From Patulibacter americanus DSM 16676 (GTDB lineage Bacteria; Actinomycetota; Thermoleophilia; Solirubrobacterales; Solirubrobacteraceae), in the NCBI RefSeq assembly GCF_000420025.1, contig NZ_ATUD01000003.1, positions 336,994-400,993 of the forward strand: a DNA stretch of 64,000 bases, given 5' to 3'. Under the pieces are notes generated by a model, which saw only the letters and a list, made by a program, of their open reading frames with translations, searched no databases and had not been told where the DNA came from. Shown here piece after piece: positions 63,936-64,000 of this stretch. The first letter of the stretch is position 1. Each line of letters starts with the position of its first letter. The position numbers were made by a program, and so were the translations under genes.

Positions 63936-64000
63936 GTGCGCGCCGCCGTCGTCCAACTCCTCGCCACCCCTGACGTCGCCGCCGCCCAGGCGGCGGCCGA
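63936..64000 (+). CDS. Start of a gene cut by the window edge
   Basis: A GTG at 63936, 7 nt after CCGGAG, begins RAAVVQLLATPDVAAAQAAA. Only 21 codons are visible. The pattern (AAVVQL...DV.AA...AA) resembles the first strand and helix of nitrilase-superfamily amidohydrolases, but an alcohol-dehydrogenase-like start is not excluded. Its promoter carries a TetR-type operator. Confidence 0.45.
   Translation, partial: MRAAVVQLLATPDVAAAQAAA

Overview
The window is chromosomal DNA from a very GC-rich bacterium, most likely an actinobacterium. Evidence: the rpsM-rpsK-rpoA-rplQ-truA order, many GTG starts, ATGA/GTGA stop-start overlaps, an NAD-dependent LigA, and an abundance of class III cyclase, acyl-CoA and TetR/MerR genes. 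The style of several proteins (cyclase with an N-terminal helical domain, zinc-finger-fused ECF sigma factor) suggests the deep-branching class Thermoleophilia (Solirubrobacterales, e.g. Patulibacter/Conexibacter relatives). That placement is inference. Most of the window is core-like. I see no insertion sequence, integrase, prophage or CRISPR array.

Layout. 1-4.1 kb: end of the ribosomal alpha operon (S13, S11, RNAP alpha, L17, TruA), with rpsD missing from its usual place. 4.0-5.8 kb: an XRE regulator/membrane protein pair behind two perfect operator-like palindromes, then surE. 5.8-8.5 kb: a lower-GC pocket between surE and ligA with a small CxxC protein and an 817-aa SMC/RecF-like ATPase. 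The ATPase has a zinc-hook CPVC and a HEPN-like RxxxNxxxH motif in its C-terminal domain, and is the best candidate here for an undescribed defence-type system. 8.5-11.1 kb: ligA and, behind it, a closed, multi-hairpin RNA-like element ending in a terminator. 11.1-17.2 kb, minus strand: acyl-CoA synthetase, membrane protein, HisC-like aminotransferase, adenylate cyclase and DacB carboxypeptidase. 17-20.3 kb: Nif3-like protein, an ECF sigma factor fused to a zinc finger, membrane segment and long Pro-rich tail, and tRNA-Pro(CGG). 20.5-26.1 kb: HtrA protease, alkylation repair (Ada-like/AlkA fusion plus Ogt) and a nicotinate phosphoribosyltransferase-nicotinamidase fusion.

26.1-33.9 kb: a manganese riboswitch with a TerC transporter, MBL hydrolase, thiolase, SCP2 protein, Nudix hydrolase, lipoprotein, and an MFS exporter with its TetR regulator sharing operator-like palindromes. 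34-39 kb: PIG-V-type mannosyltransferase, GlxA-type regulator, small membrane proteins, exonuclease III and a LysR/SDR divergent pair. 40-44.3 kb: enoyl-CoA hydratase and an esterase-glpK-plsC operon that could turn acylglycerols into glycerol 3-phosphate and phosphatidate. 45-52.4 kb: SDR, two tandem degenerate MBL-like paralogues, a secreted propeller, a GntP transporter and two coupled acyl-CoA dehydrogenases. 52.5-58 kb: RTX-like secreted protein, TPR protein, a dihydroxyacetone kinase with its L and K halves in reverse order, ChaB-type protein, 2',3'-cyclic phosphodiesterase and dienelactone hydrolase.

58-64 kb: ParA with a partner carrying two tandem ribbon-helix-helix-like repeats, beside a 1.6-kb extremely GC-rich tract without a credible gene but with repeated CACGGTCG palindromes (possible centromere-like site). 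Then come a CoA-transferase coupled to a MerR regulator, a 74-bp tandem repeat, and a TetR-type operator before a truncated gene at the window edge. Recurrent themes are fatty acid/acyl-CoA turnover, glycerol and lipid metabolism, DNA repair and NAD salvage.
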